The notes: generated from the letters alone by a model not told the origin. DNA of 48,658 bases from Thermoplasmata archaeon UBA184 (GCA_002495185.1 DAEB01000005.1:300-48957); one strand, 5' to 3'. Numbered from the stretch's first letter, positions 8,196 through 17,463 are shown. Program-made: numbers and translations.

Positions 8196-9368
8196 ATTCC
8201 CTCGAAGAGTGGCCACGTACTCCTGATCGGGTGCGGAGCGGTGGGGACCGTGATCGCGAGCCATCTCGCGGTCGACCCACGGGTCCGCCGATTGACCGTT
8301 GCCGATGTCGACGAACGGTTCGCTCGCACGATGGCGAGCCGTCTTCCTGCGGACGGTAGGGTGACCGCTCGCGCGCTGGACGCATCCGACCGTTCGGCGA
8401 TCGAAAGGGCGTTCGAGGACGTCGAGCTCGTGATCCAGGCGTCGCTCCCTCGGTTCAACGCGGGAATCCAGGCGGCCTGCCTCACGACCGGCGCGAACTA
8501 CATCGACCTCGCGACGGATTCCACCGACCCGTACGTCAACGACGCCGAATGGAAAGTCCACGGTCTCACCGCCGTCCTCGGGATGGGAGAGGACCCGGGT
8601 CTCTCGAACGTCATGGTCCGCTACTCGACCGATGGGATGGACCACGTTGAGTCGATCCGGGTCCGGGACGGCGACACCGGAGCGAACCCAGCGTGGCCGT
8701 TCCTTCCGGTCTTCAGTCCCGAGACGTTCCTGGAGGAGACGCTGCACGGGGCCCGAGTCTGGGAGAACGGCCGATACCGGGATGTCCCGCCGTTCAGCGA
8801 CGGGGAGGTCTACGACTTCCCTCCGCCCGTCGGCCCGCAGAAGTGCTACTCGGTCGACCACGAGGAGGTCGATAGCCTCCCTCGGTACATCGGGAAGGGC
8901 GTCCAGTACGTCGACTTCAAGCTCGCGATGGACGACGTCGCGGTACGCACTCTACTGGCGCTCCGAGACCTCCACTTGCTCGACCGCGGCACGCCCGAGG
9001 CCCCTGGCCCCCTACGATACGTTCTGAACTCGTTGCCGAAGCCGGCGGAGCTCGCCGGCCAGCTCGACGGCGACAGCATGCTGATCGTCGAGACGAAGGG
9101 TGAGAAGGACGGCCACGCCCGGGCCGACACCCTCTCGACCGTGCTCAACCACCGGCGCGCCGGGGAGCTCTACCACGTCACCGCGGTCGCCTACCTCACG
9201 GGAACCCCGGCAGCGGTGGCCGCCCTCCAGATGCTCGAGGGGACGATTCGGGCCCCCGGCATGCTTGCCCCCGAGCTCCTCGACCCGAACCCGTTCTTCC
9301 CGATGTTGCGGGAGCGCGGGATCGTCTGCCGATTGCGCCGTGCGGTCGACGAGAATGTGGGCGGATGA
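8196..9368 (+). CDS. Saccharopine dehydrogenase-like oxidoreductase; start codon unusual
   Basis: The protein belongs to the saccharopine dehydrogenase/carboxynorspermidine synthase-like family, with a Rossmann fold and the family phrase TTGANYIDLATDSTDPYV. The nearest standard start (GTG 8241) would cut the dinucleotide-binding motif GCGAVGTVIAS in half. The frame is open upstream to the stop at 8160-8162 and the beta strand HVLLIGCGAVG is encoded there, but it contains no ATG, GTG or TTG. The ATT at 8196 is the most plausible initiator, giving 390 residues; a CTG at 8223 is less likely. Family members reduce or oxidise amino-acid conjugates with NAD(P); the substrate here is not predictable. 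Confidence 0.7.
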   Translation: MPSKSGHVLLIGCGAVGTVIASHLAVDPRVRRLTVADVDERFARTMASRLPADGRVTARALDASDRSAIERAFEDVELVIQASLPRFNAGIQAACLTTGANYIDLATDSTDPYVNDAEWKVHGLTAVLGMGEDPGLSNVMVRYSTDGMDHVESIRVRDGDTGANPAWPFLPVFSPETFLEETLHGARVWENGRYRDVPPFSDGEVYDFPPPVGPQKCYSVDHEEVDSLPRYIGKGVQYVDFKLAMDDVAVRTLLALRDLHLLDRGTPEAPGPLRYVLNSLPKPAELAGQLDGDSMLIVETKGEKDGHARADTLSTVLNHRRAGELYHVTAVAYLTGTPAAVAALQMLEGTIRAPGMLAPELLDPNPFFPMLRERGIVCRLRRAVDENVGG

Positions 9369-9405
9369 CCGAGAGAGACCGGGTCCCGAGCTCTCCGAAA
9401 GCCCC

Positions 9406-10194
9406 TTAGTGCCCGGGGTCGACGGCACTCGCTCCCGAGGCGGCTCGTGACGCAGAAGCGGGCGCCTTTTCCATCGCTTCGGTGAGCCGAAGGTTCACCT
9501 CGGCCAGCACCGGGTCACGGTCCTCGGGTCGTCGGACCATCACGGTGAGCAAGAGGTCCGTCGATTGCGCCGTCCGCGACTTGACGGTGAAGATCGGCGG
9601 GTACCGTCGGTCGAGGCGCACCCGCATCCGCGCGATGGCACGGTGCATGGTGTTCTCGAACGCGGCGAGGTCCATCGTGCCGGGGAGGGTGATCGGTACG
9701 ACCACCTCCTTCCAGGCTTGCGGGGTCAGGTTGACGACGGGCTGGCGGAGGAACGCCGAATTGGGGAGGGAAACGAGGGCGTCGCCCTTCGAGAGAAGGA
9801 CGGTGCTCATCGCGTTGATCTCGATGACCCGCCCTTCGTGCTCTCCGACCCGGACCGTGTCCCCGAGCTTGAACGGCGTGTACACGTCCGCGAAGTACTT
9901 CGCGCCGAAGTTCTCGAGCGGCTGACGTAGGGCCACGATCGTCGCGACGCCGAGGAGGCCGATGACGAGCAGCAGGACGTCGATGGAGACCCCGAGCTCC
10001 TGGACCGCGACGACGCCGCCCACCAGCCAGACGATGCTCACCCCGAGGCGCTGGGCGGCGATGGTGATCTGGGGGTTGCTCTGGCGCATCATCCCCCAGA
10101 TGAGGAGCTTCGCCACGTAGGCGAGGAGGGCGGTGACACCGAGAGTGATGCCCACGTAGACGAGGGGCCACGGGTCGCTCACGAGGTCGATCAT
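9406..10194 (-). CDS. mscS: MscS-family mechanosensitive ion channel
   Basis: The 262-residue protein has three N-terminal membrane segments (about residues 10-32, 52-68 and 71-90) followed by the family signature IVALRQPLENFGAKYFADVY and the beta domain TPFKLGDTVRVGEHEGRVIE with LPNSAFLRQPVVNLT. MscS channels release solutes upon hypo-osmotic shock. The gene starts 3 nt after the stop of the upstream glycosyltransferase and is surely cotranscribed, which links it to synthesis of a sugar-based solute or envelope glycan. The C-terminal 20 residues are Ala/Ser-rich. Confidence 0.9.
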   Translation of the reverse strand: MIDLVSDPWPLVYVGITLGVTALLAYVAKLLIWGMMRQSNPQITIAAQRLGVSIVWLVGGVVAVQELGVSIDVLLLVIGLLGVATIVALRQPLENFGAKYFADVYTPFKLGDTVRVGEHEGRVIEINAMSTVLLSKGDALVSLPNSAFLRQPVVNLTPQAWKEVVVPITLPGTMDLAAFENTMHRAIARMRVRLDRRYPPIFTVKSRTAQSTDLLLTVMVRRPEDRDPVLAEVNLRLTEAMEKAPASASRAASGASAVDPGH

Positions 10195-10197
10195 CGC

Positions 10198-11706
10198 CTA
10201 GTTCTCTCCCAGCTCTCCGGAGAGTCGGACCTCGTCCCGGACGGCGGCGTCGAGCGTGCAGAGGCGGGCCGTCTGATGGCCCGCCTCGCCGAGCTTCCGG
10301 GAGAGGGGACCGGAATCCCGAAGGAGGCGGAGCATCTGTCGGTCGAGCGCCCGCGGACGGTCCGGGTCGAAGAGAAGCCCGTTCTCTCCGTCGGTCACGA
10401 GGTCGGCGATGCCGGCCCGCACGCTCACGACCGTCGGCTTGTGGTAGAGCCAGCTCTCCACGACGACGAGACCGAACCCTTCTCGGACGGACGGGAGGAC
10501 GGTGAACGCGCAGCGCTCGTAAAGCGACTCGAGTTCGCTCTGGGAAACATGTCCGGTGAACACCACCCGGTCGTGTACTCCCCGCGAGGCGGCGGTCTCC
10601 TCGAGGTGACGACGCCACGTGCGGGACTTGGGGATCCCCAACCCCGAGGACGCGCTCGTGAAGCTTCCGTTCCCGACGAGGACAAGTCGAAGGCGGGGAA
10701 ACCTCGGAAGGAGACGCGCGACCGCCCCGATGACCCGGTCCTGGGCTTTCGCCGGGTCCATCCGCGCGACCACGAGCACGACCGTGTCGTTCGGGCCGAT
10801 GCCGAACTTCGTCGTGACGGCGCCGATGTCGTCCGGGCCCGCCCTCTTGTACTCTGCGGGGTCGATACAGGGGTACATCCTTCGCACGGGACCTCGGTGC
10901 CCGAACCGGCGAAGGGCACCACGGTACCGCTCCGAGCTCACGACGACGACGTCGTACGAGTTGAGGTAGGTGGAAATCAACGGTCGCCACTGTGCCGGGA
11001 TTTTCCGGGAATCGAACGGGATATGCCAGCGGAACAGCTTCGGCTTGATCGTCCCGAGCATCTGCCCGATAGGTAGCTGCTGGAAATCGTGGATGTAGAA
11101 TAGGTCGAAGTCGTGCGCCAGGTCGAGCTCGCGAATGAGCTCCGCCGTGACCCGGTTGTAGTAGGTGTACTCCCCGTAGTCGTCGGTCCAGAACAGGTCG
11201 CGGGAGGACCGAGGAGAGTTGAGCCCGTGGACGGTCGACCAGATTGCCTCCTTGGCCTTCCCGTACCCGCCGAGGTGTTCGGGTTGGATGGTCACGTTGT
11301 GAAGGGTGATTCCGCCCGGCAGACGGACCATCTCGGGGCCGTGCGAGTTCAACGAGACCCAGTGGACGTCGCTCCAGACGCCTTCCGTGAGCATGCGCCG
11401 GGCGAGAGGATAGACCATCCGGCTGACGCCTCCCGGCGAGAAGCGGTAGTCCTCGCCCTCCACGAGTCTCGAGAAATTCGACTCGACCTCCCACATCGCA
11501 TGACGTCCGCGGGGTGCGCGGGGAAACTGGAGCAACGGCGTTTGAGTGTTGATCAAAACGCTCACCGCGTTCATTCGTCCTTCCGCCGGCACGGCGGTCG
11601 TGGCCAGTGTCGCGGCCTCCGGGTCGGAGAAGAGGTCACGGTCCTCCTCCCGAGGCTCGGCCGCGGTGCCCGCGTCGTGCCCCCACCGGGAATCCACCGA
11701 GTGCAT
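10198..11706 (-). CDS. GT4-family glycosyltransferase (trehalose/sucrose-synthase-like)
   Basis: The 502-residue GT-B enzyme has an acceptor domain with the phrase DLFYIHDFQQLPIGQML and a C-terminal GT4 nucleotide-sugar domain. That domain includes VVLVVARMDPAKAQDRVIGA and the E-x7-E element in SVREGFGLVVVES, which contacts the sugar donor. Membership of a trehalose-glycosyltransferring or glycosylglycerate-type branch is an impression only. A strong GGGAGGT lies just upstream; the ATG at 11706 gives it ideal spacing, while GTG 11715 is also possible. Direct adjacency to mscS suggests an osmotic-stress role. Solute identity cannot be read from the sequence. Confidence 0.85.
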   Translation of the reverse strand: MHSVDSRWGHDAGTAAEPREEDRDLFSDPEAATLATTAVPAEGRMNAVSVLINTQTPLLQFPRAPRGRHAMWEVESNFSRLVEGEDYRFSPGGVSRMVYPLARRMLTEGVWSDVHWVSLNSHGPEMVRLPGGITLHNVTIQPEHLGGYGKAKEAIWSTVHGLNSPRSSRDLFWTDDYGEYTYYNRVTAELIRELDLAHDFDLFYIHDFQQLPIGQMLGTIKPKLFRWHIPFDSRKIPAQWRPLISTYLNSYDVVVVSSERYRGALRRFGHRGPVRRMYPCIDPAEYKRAGPDDIGAVTTKFGIGPNDTVVLVVARMDPAKAQDRVIGAVARLLPRFPRLRLVLVGNGSFTSASSGLGIPKSRTWRRHLEETAASRGVHDRVVFTGHVSQSELESLYERCAFTVLPSVREGFGLVVVESWLYHKPTVVSVRAGIADLVTDGENGLLFDPDRPRALDRQMLRLLRDSGPLSRKLGEAGHQTARLCTLDAAVRDEVRLSGELGEN

Positions 11707-11806
11707 GCTCCTCACTACCTCCCGCTATTACAACCCACCGACCGCGAGGTACGGTTCGCTCCTGATTCTCTGGAGTTTGGGGAGGGCTCCGTCGCCCGAC
11801 CCGTGC

Positions 11807-12067
11807 TCAGTATGTCACCCTACGCGCGTAGGCAGGTTCGGCGGGTCGTATCGCTCTCGGATGGGGGCTCAGGGCGTGACGGGCAAGCGCCCGAGGGCTC
11901 GCAAACCTTCGTCCGCACAGGGCGCAGACGACGCCGGGGGTGCTCGATTCCGGGTTCATCGAGAGGCTGGCGCGCGGGTCCCCGCCCGAGTGGGCCTTCT
12001 TCACGTGCAGGACGAGGTCAGCGGGTGTCGCGAACGAGCCAGCGCAGCCGGCACACATTTCGGCCAT
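11807..12067 (-). CDS. Small double C2H2 zinc-finger protein
   Basis: The 86-residue protein has two classical C2H2 fingers, each C-x2-C-x12-H-x4-H: residues beginning CAGCAGSF and ending KKAH, then CALCGRRF ending LSPH. The ATG at 12067 is preferred over a longer frame because AGGTGAG, a Shine-Dalgarno-like site, sits about 7 nt upstream and the upstream codons look random. Archaeal C2H2 proteins act in DNA, RNA or protein binding; short basic ends support nucleic-acid contact. It is divergent from a small membrane protein gene that also has a strong ribosome-binding site. Confidence 0.75.
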   Translation of the reverse strand: MAEMCAGCAGSFATPADLVLHVKKAHSGGDPRASLSMNPESSTPGVVCALCGRRFASPRALARHALSPHPRAIRPAEPAYARRVTY

Positions 12068-12344
12068 CGTTGTCTCACCTCGTGTTGGGTGTCCCGTATC
12101 GCCCCCGCACCCCTCTTGTAGGTTTGTCCAAACCGGAGAGTTTGTGTCGGCGATTGCCGGACGGTACGACCCAAGAATACCCCGATTGTCGACCGTACGG
12201 GGCCCAACGCGCGCGGAACGAGCGAGCCGTTGGACGCGGTTAGAAATACCCCAAATCGGCTGGTCGCCGCACCCACACCGGGCCTCGCTCCCCACCGCGC
12301 GACGGCCCCGTGCGGAGACAATTTTGAAGGAGGTGAGAAACAAT
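12068..12344. other. Divergent intergenic region
   Basis: This 277-nt region separates two divergent genes and must hold both promoters. TATA-like stretches such as TTAGAAATACC at about 12240-12250 are candidates for the rightward gene. No RNA gene or convincing small protein was found. Confidence 0.4.
12327..12336 (+). promoter_or_regulatory. Strong Shine-Dalgarno site
   Basis: AAGGAGGTGA ends 8 nt before the ATG at 12345. Such a full anti-16S complement is uncommon in this window, where many genes look leaderless, and it fixes the start of the small membrane protein. Confidence 0.8.
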
Positions 12345-12740
12345 ATGGCAGAATTGACCGAACAACGACTGGGCTACGGGTTCGGACTACTGGGCGGCGC
12401 CTTGATCGCTCTGGCCGGACTGGTGAGCTTGAGTGTCGGGACCGCCGAGCTCCTACTGGGGCGTCCCCTGGTCGCGATCGGGGCCGCCGGCAACGCGATG
12501 GTCCTCTTCGTGGTGGGGGGCCTCGCGATGTTCTTCGCGTGGCTCTCCCGACATGACTGGAGCGCCCGGCCGTTCGCCAGCGGAGTGCTTCTGACGCTGC
12601 TGGCGGTCGTCGGATGGGCAATCGTCGGCATCGACTCGAGCCTCCTCGCCCTGATCGGCTCGCTGTTCGCCTTCCTGGCGGGGGTTCTATTCCTCATCGA
12701 ACCGACCCGGAAGGCGGCCGCCGCCGTTGTCAGCGCGTAG
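12345..12740 (+). CDS. Small four-helix membrane protein, unknown function
   Basis: The 131-residue product is almost entirely hydrophobic, with membrane segments at about residues 12-32, 42-65, 77-95 and 98-118, short loops (SRHDWSARP) and a short Ala-rich tail. No family is recognised. The start is fixed by an excellent Shine-Dalgarno site; the longer frame upstream would run through the divergent promoter region. It lies back to back with the zinc-finger gene. Function unknown; small proteins of this shape include DUF-type stress-related membrane proteins. Confidence 0.75.
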   Translation: MAELTEQRLGYGFGLLGGALIALAGLVSLSVGTAELLLGRPLVAIGAAGNAMVLFVVGGLAMFFAWLSRHDWSARPFASGVLLTLLAVVGWAIVGIDSSLLALIGSLFAFLAGVLFLIEPTRKAAAAVVSA

Positions 12741-12832
12741 GACGACCCCGGTCGCCAAGCGCACGCCCGGGTCCGCCTCGAAACCGCTCGACCCGGGCCA
12801 ACCCCTTCCTGCACATCGCGGAGGCCGGTTCC

Positions 12833-15790
12833 CTACTCAGTCGTTCGGACCGCCTCGGCCGGAGGGAGGCGGGCCGCCCGGAGCGACGGCCCCGCGATGG
12901 CGACCAGCACGAGGAGGTAGGCGATGACCGCGATCTCGAGGATCGTGGCCCAGGGTGCGACGAAGGTGGTGATCCCTTCCGTGGTCGCCGACGGGCTCAC
13001 CGTGAGGTTGTAGACGATGAGGACGCCGAGAACGACCCCCACCGCGACCCCGACCAGGGTCAGGACGGTGTACTCGAGGAAGTACGTCCGAAGGACCATC
13101 GATTGGGTGAACCCCATCGCGCGGAGCATCCCGATCTGCCGACGGCGCTCGACCACCGCGCGCAGCGCAAGGATCCCCATCGCGGCGATGCCGACCGCGA
13201 GGCCGAGCCCGACGAAGATCTCGAGAAGGCCGATGAACCCGTCGGTCGTGTTGATCGAGATGGCGATGAGCGACTGGATGTCGAAGAGGACGAGGCCCGC
13301 GGCGAAGAACGCCCGCTTCGCGTCCTGTGCGGCGTGGGTCGTCGAGACTCCGGGTGCCACCGTGAGGAAGTAGGCCGTCAGGTTCGTGAACCCGATCGAC
13401 GCCGCGGTCGACGGGTTCAGCCAGACCCCGCTGAACGCGGTCTCCTTCAGGATGCCGATCACCGTGACGCGGACCGGCTTCTCCGAGAGCAGCGGTGCGA
13501 CGGTGATCGTGGCACCGACGGAGAGGGTGGGGTGGGGGCCGGACGACCCTCCCGTGATCGAGGTCGTCTGCGGAGCGTAGTAGTTGTCGACGATCGCGGT
13601 CCCCGGGGTGGTGGCGAGCTCCTGATAGGTCGCCGACGCGCTCGTCCCGTTCAGCGTCGAGGCGAACGCGAACTGGTTCGTCGTGTAGAAGTCGGTCGCC
13701 CCGGGCGAGGTCGCGGGGGCGGCGTAGACCGAATCTTGGTACGGGTTGGCGGCGTAGCCGGAGACCGAAACGTCGACGAGACCGGTCGCCATCGGGACCG
13801 CGTTCACGAACTCTTTGGCTAGGGTCGAGTTGCTCTCGATCTGCCCCCAGAGGTTCGGGAGGGGGACCTGCGACACCCCGAAGAAGCTGTACCCGCCGGA
13901 CTCGTTCGCCACGAGGTTGTTGAGGTTCCCCTGCAGGGTGGCCCCGAACCCGGCGGTCGCGACCATCGTGAAGACCACGAGCGCGAAGATCGTCAGGCTG
14001 ACCGCGGTCCGGGTCGGCTGCCGGGTCGGGTAGTCGAGCGCAACCCGGACGACCGGGCTCGACTGGCCCTTGGGGCCGAGCATCGCCCGGAGGAGCGCGG
14101 CGAACTCGTTGGCGTTGAACAGAAGGACCATGAGCGTCCCCCCGACCATCATGATCCCCTCGACGAAAACGACGAAGATGCCCCCCGAGTGGTTCGTCCC
14201 GAGAAGGAATCCGTGGAGCGGGACCCAGCCGGCCCACACGGCGAGCGCGACCCCGACGGTCGTGAACACGATGCGATTCTTGAGGAACCGCGCGGCGACC
14301 AGCCCGGCTCCGAGAATGATCAGAGCCCCGGAGATCAGCGGATAGGAGATGTCCGTCGTTCCCCGATAGGTGGTGGCGTACACGAGGGCCCCGACCAGGA
14401 GCATCACCGCGCCGAGGTACGCGAGGAACGTGTAGGTGCGGACCGGCGGCGCGGGCTCGGGGACATCCCGGATGGCGCGCACGATGTTGAGGCGGCTCGC
14501 CCGCCGGCACGCCACGACCACCGTCACGAGCGTGAGCAGGAACCCGACCACGTAGGCGATCACGAGGCTCTCCGGAGTGACGGTGAACGATTGGAGGAAG
14601 ACGCTCTGGGGAATCCCCTCCGACTGAAGGACCGACCCCGCGAGGTAGCAGAGGAAGTACCCGATGCCCACCCCGAGCGCGGTCCCGGCGAGCGCGCTCC
14701 CCGCCGCGTAGGCGACGCCTTCAAAGAAGTAGGTGTACACGAGCTCGCGACGCCGCATCCCGATCGCGCGGAGCATCCCCATCTCCCCCTTGCGCTCCTC
14801 CGCCAGCATCACGAAGATGCCGACGATCAGCATCGCCCCCGCGACGATCGAGAATAGGCCGAGGACGAGGAAGATCGTGAGCGTGCTCTGGCTGCTCTGG
14901 GTCGCTTGGGTGAGCGAGGTCTCGAGCGGCGTCTCGACCGTCAGCCCATAGCTCGCAAGGGTCGGCGCGAGCGTGGAATTCAGGTAGGCGCTCACCGACG
15001 AGGAGGAGGCGGCGCCGTCCGCCTGGGAGCCGGTGTTCGTGATCGCGATGTAGTTGATCTTCCCCGGTTGGTTCTCGAGGATCTGGGCGGTCGAGAGCGA
15101 GACGAAGACGTTGCCGGGAGAAAGGCCCCCGGTGATGAACGCGCCGCGGACGTTCTCCTGGACGACCGCCTGGACCACCAACGGTAGCTTGGTCTGCCCG
15201 TAGAGGACCAAGGGGTCCCCGGCGGTCGCGTTGAGCGCGGAGGCGGTCTGGTCGTCGATGAGAACCTTCCCGGGGGCCGGACCGGAGATCTGCGTCCCAT
15301 TGTCGGCGACGAACGACCCAAGCGCCGTGCTCTGGTTGCCGTTCACTCCGATGAGGTTGAGCGCGGTCTCGGGAATCCCGGTGTGCTGGTCGTAGGCCGA
15401 AGCGGAGTCGACGATCTCGGGAGCGATCCCGGTGACGTGTCCGTATCCGGAAAGCGCGGTGGTTACCTCAGTGTACGCCGAGTAGGAGAAGTAGAGAAAA
15501 CCCCCCGACGGCGAGAGGGCGCGGATCGCTTCGTCATCGTAGCCCGCACCGAGATACGTGTAGTGATAGGAGAGCTGTTGGACGGTATCCCCCACCACGA
15601 GGCTCCCCGAGACGATCGTCGTCGCTACGAGCAGCCCGCCGATCAGGAGGGCCGTTCGGACGCGTCCGCGGCGCACGTTGCGCATCGCGATGCGGAACGC
15701 GAGCCGATGCCGGAGCGCGAGCACGCCCGTCACGGCAAAGACGACGACCAGGATCAGCAGGAGGAGGGCGACCGTCGAACTGACTGCCAT
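12833..15790 (-). CDS. ABC transporter permease, FtsX/MacB type with two FtsX domains
   Basis: The 985-residue membrane protein begins with a signal-anchor helix (residues 6-26) and a second helix after a basic loop, then a large Ser/Thr/Gly/Asn-rich extracellular domain. An FtsX core with the cytosolic loop AEERKGEMGMLRAIGMRRRE follows near residue 330. Further helices span about 450-560. After a second extracellular domain, a C-terminal FtsX core has the matching loop VERRRQIGMLRAMGFTQSMV. The duplicated layout makes one chain equivalent to two permease subunits. It lies 12 nt after its ATPase. Such exporters move lipids, lipoproteins, peptides or act in envelope stress; substrate unknown. 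Confidence 0.9.
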   Translation of the reverse strand: MAVSSTVALLLLILVVVFAVTGVLALRHRLAFRIAMRNVRRGRVRTALLIGGLLVATTIVSGSLVVGDTVQQLSYHYTYLGAGYDDEAIRALSPSGGFLYFSYSAYTEVTTALSGYGHVTGIAPEIVDSASAYDQHTGIPETALNLIGVNGNQSTALGSFVADNGTQISGPAPGKVLIDDQTASALNATAGDPLVLYGQTKLPLVVQAVVQENVRGAFITGGLSPGNVFVSLSTAQILENQPGKINYIAITNTGSQADGAASSSSVSAYLNSTLAPTLASYGLTVETPLETSLTQATQSSQSTLTIFLVLGLFSIVAGAMLIVGIFVMLAEERKGEMGMLRAIGMRRRELVYTYFFEGVAYAAGSALAGTALGVGIGYFLCYLAGSVLQSEGIPQSVFLQSFTVTPESLVIAYVVGFLLTLVTVVVACRRASRLNIVRAIRDVPEPAPPVRTYTFLAYLGAVMLLVGALVYATTYRGTTDISYPLISGALIILGAGLVAARFLKNRIVFTTVGVALAVWAGWVPLHGFLLGTNHSGGIFVVFVEGIMMVGGTLMVLLFNANEFAALLRAMLGPKGQSSPVVRVALDYPTRQPTRTAVSLTIFALVVFTMVATAGFGATLQGNLNNLVANESGGYSFFGVSQVPLPNLWGQIESNSTLAKEFVNAVPMATGLVDVSVSGYAANPYQDSVYAAPATSPGATDFYTTNQFAFASTLNGTSASATYQELATTPGTAIVDNYYAPQTTSITGGSSGPHPTLSVGATITVAPLLSEKPVRVTVIGILKETAFSGVWLNPSTAASIGFTNLTAYFLTVAPGVSTTHAAQDAKRAFFAAGLVLFDIQSLIAISINTTDGFIGLLEIFVGLGLAVGIAAMGILALRAVVERRRQIGMLRAMGFTQSMVLRTYFLEYTVLTLVGVAVGVVLGVLIVYNLTVSPSATTEGITTFVAPWATILEIAVIAYLLVLVAIAGPSLRAARLPPAEAVRTTE

Positions 15791-15802
15791 CGTCCGGCAC
15801 CC

Positions 15803-16480
15803 TCAGGCGAGGAACAGTCCGTCGCGCATGTGCAAGGTACGGTCGCAGGCCGCCGCCACTTCCGCGTCGTGGGTCACGACGACCATCGTCTGATGGAAGT
15901 TGCGATTGAGCTGCCGCAGGAGCTCGGTGACCTGGCGCGAACCTTCGGCGTCCAAGTTGCCCGTGGGCTCGTCCGCCCAGACGATGGCGGGGTGGGCGAC
16001 CAACGCCCGGGCGAGGGAGACCCGCTGCTGCTGACCTCCCGACAGCTCCGACGGCCGGTGCGCGAGACGGTCGCCGAGCCCCATCTCGGTGAGGATGGCT
16101 CGGGCGTCCGAGCGCGCCTCCTGGGCCGACCGTCCGGCGATCAGGAGAGGCATCTCGACGTTCTCCTCGGCCGAGAGGATCGGGAGCAGGTTGTACGACT
16201 GGAAGACGAACCCGGTGCGACGCGCGCGGTAGTCGCTCTTCTTCGCGTCCGGCATCGCATGGATGTCCGTACCCTCGACCAACACCTGTCCGCGCGAGAT
16301 GTCGTCGAGCCCGCTGAAGCAGTTCAGGAACGTCGTCTTTCCGCACCCGGAAGGGCCCATGACGGCGAGGATCTCTCCCCGAAGGATGTCGACGTTGATC
16401 CCTCGCAGGGCCGGGACGGCCGTGTCCCCCGAGCCGTAGACCTTCCAGACGTCCCGTCCGACGACGACCGACTCCGGCAT
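15803..16480 (-). CDS. ABC transporter ATP-binding protein (LolD/MacB type)
   Basis: The 225-residue ATPase has Walker A GPSGCGKTT (about residue 38), Q-loop FVFQSYNLLP, signature LSGGQQQRVSLARAL, Walker B IVWADEPTGNLD and the switch histidine VVVTHD. This is the standard set for the MacB/LolD class that pairs with FtsX permeases, which is exactly the downstream gene. The ATG at 16480 starts the domain correctly; a far longer frame upstream translates the antisense of the next gene and is discarded. Energises export by the adjacent permease. Confidence 0.95.
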   Translation of the reverse strand: MPESVVVGRDVWKVYGSGDTAVPALRGINVDILRGEILAVMGPSGCGKTTFLNCFSGLDDISRGQVLVEGTDIHAMPDAKKSDYRARRTGFVFQSYNLLPILSAEENVEMPLLIAGRSAQEARSDARAILTEMGLGDRLAHRPSELSGGQQQRVSLARALVAHPAIVWADEPTGNLDAEGSRQVTELLRQLNRNFHQTMVVVTHDAEVAAACDRTLHMRDGLFLA

Positions 16481-16596
16481 CGGACCCCTGCACAAGGCAG
16501 ACCTATTTGGCCCAAGTGCCAGCCCCCCATCAGCCTCCGGCTCCGGCGGTCCGGGCATCATGGACCGACGTCCACGGATTGTGTCACCGTAGACAG

Positions 16597-17307
16597 CTAG
16601 ATCGGGTCGCGTCGGGATCGAAGCGTCATGGCCGCTCCCACGAGAAGCACGGCGATTGCGGCGATCGAAAGGGCCCACCCCACCGACGGACCCCACGAAA
16701 CATTGTGCATCGCACACCCGGGGGAGGGACATGCCACCGGGATGACAAAGCTCTGCGACCCGTAGAACGAGGACCACGGCCCGGCAGATTCGTCTCCGTG
16801 CTGGGCGGTCGGAACGTCCTTCGCCAACGCTCCGGGAAGGAGCGCGGCGAACGAGGCAGTCGCCGAGATCGCGAGCGCAATCGCGACGAACGGGAGCGCC
16901 CGCTGCAGGAACGCTCCACGAGCGCCTCCTCGTCGGGTGATCCCGAGGACGCCAGCAGCCGCGGCAGCCGCGAATCCTGCGCTTTCCAGGCCGAGCGTGA
17001 GGGCAACGACGCGCTCGGTGCCATTGAGCCCAGCGCGGGAGTACGTCGACGAGGTCGGGCAAAAGTAGGAGATGTTGCCGCTCGGGCATGAAGTCTGGAC
17101 GGGCTCGGCCCCGGGCAGCGCGACAAGGTAGAAGTCGAGCACGCTCGGCCCGATCTCGACCGACTCGGGACCCGACGGCGTTCCCCAGTGCTGCACGTAG
17201 ACGCCGTCGTAGAAGTACCACGGCGCGATCAATGCTGACCCCAGAAGCACGGCGCCAAGAAGCACGTGGCCGGCGCCGATACGGTCGTCGGTCCTCGAAC
17301 GGACCAC
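16597..17307 (-). CDS. Four-helix membrane protein, unknown function
   Basis: The 236-residue protein has predicted membrane helices at about residues 14-34, 103-124, 135-157 and 207-228. The first outside loop is long and includes a Cys-containing segment (QTSCPSGNISYFCPT), and the second has VACPSPGCAMHN, so disulfides outside the cell are plausible. No family is recognised. It precedes the ABC ATPase on the same strand with a 116-nt gap and may be co-expressed with the exporter. Similar ectodomain cysteine pairs are common in thermoplasmatal surface proteins. Confidence 0.65.
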   Translation of the reverse strand: MVRSRTDDRIGAGHVLLGAVLLGSALIAPWYFYDGVYVQHWGTPSGPESVEIGPSVLDFYLVALPGAEPVQTSCPSGNISYFCPTSSTYSRAGLNGTERVVALTLGLESAGFAAAAAAGVLGITRRGGARGAFLQRALPFVAIALAISATASFAALLPGALAKDVPTAQHGDESAGPWSSFYGSQSFVIPVACPSPGCAMHNVSWGPSVGWALSIAAIAVLLVGAAMTLRSRRDPI

Positions 17308-17463
17308 GTCTCTCGCCTCCGTCCCGGCTCAGGTCACACGCGCGACCTCGCCGCTGCGCTTCAGCCTTGCACCCAGCAGGTCCGTGCGAACGAGGCCGCG
17401 TTCAAGCTCGCAGAGCACGACGGAAAGAATCCTCCACTATTCCCCCGCGCGAGCCGGACCCCA

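Noticed and set aside
15803..17221. 472-residue version of the ABC ATPase
   Set aside because: The first ~245 residues are antisense or out-of-frame translation of the upstream membrane-protein region; the ATPase starts at 16480.
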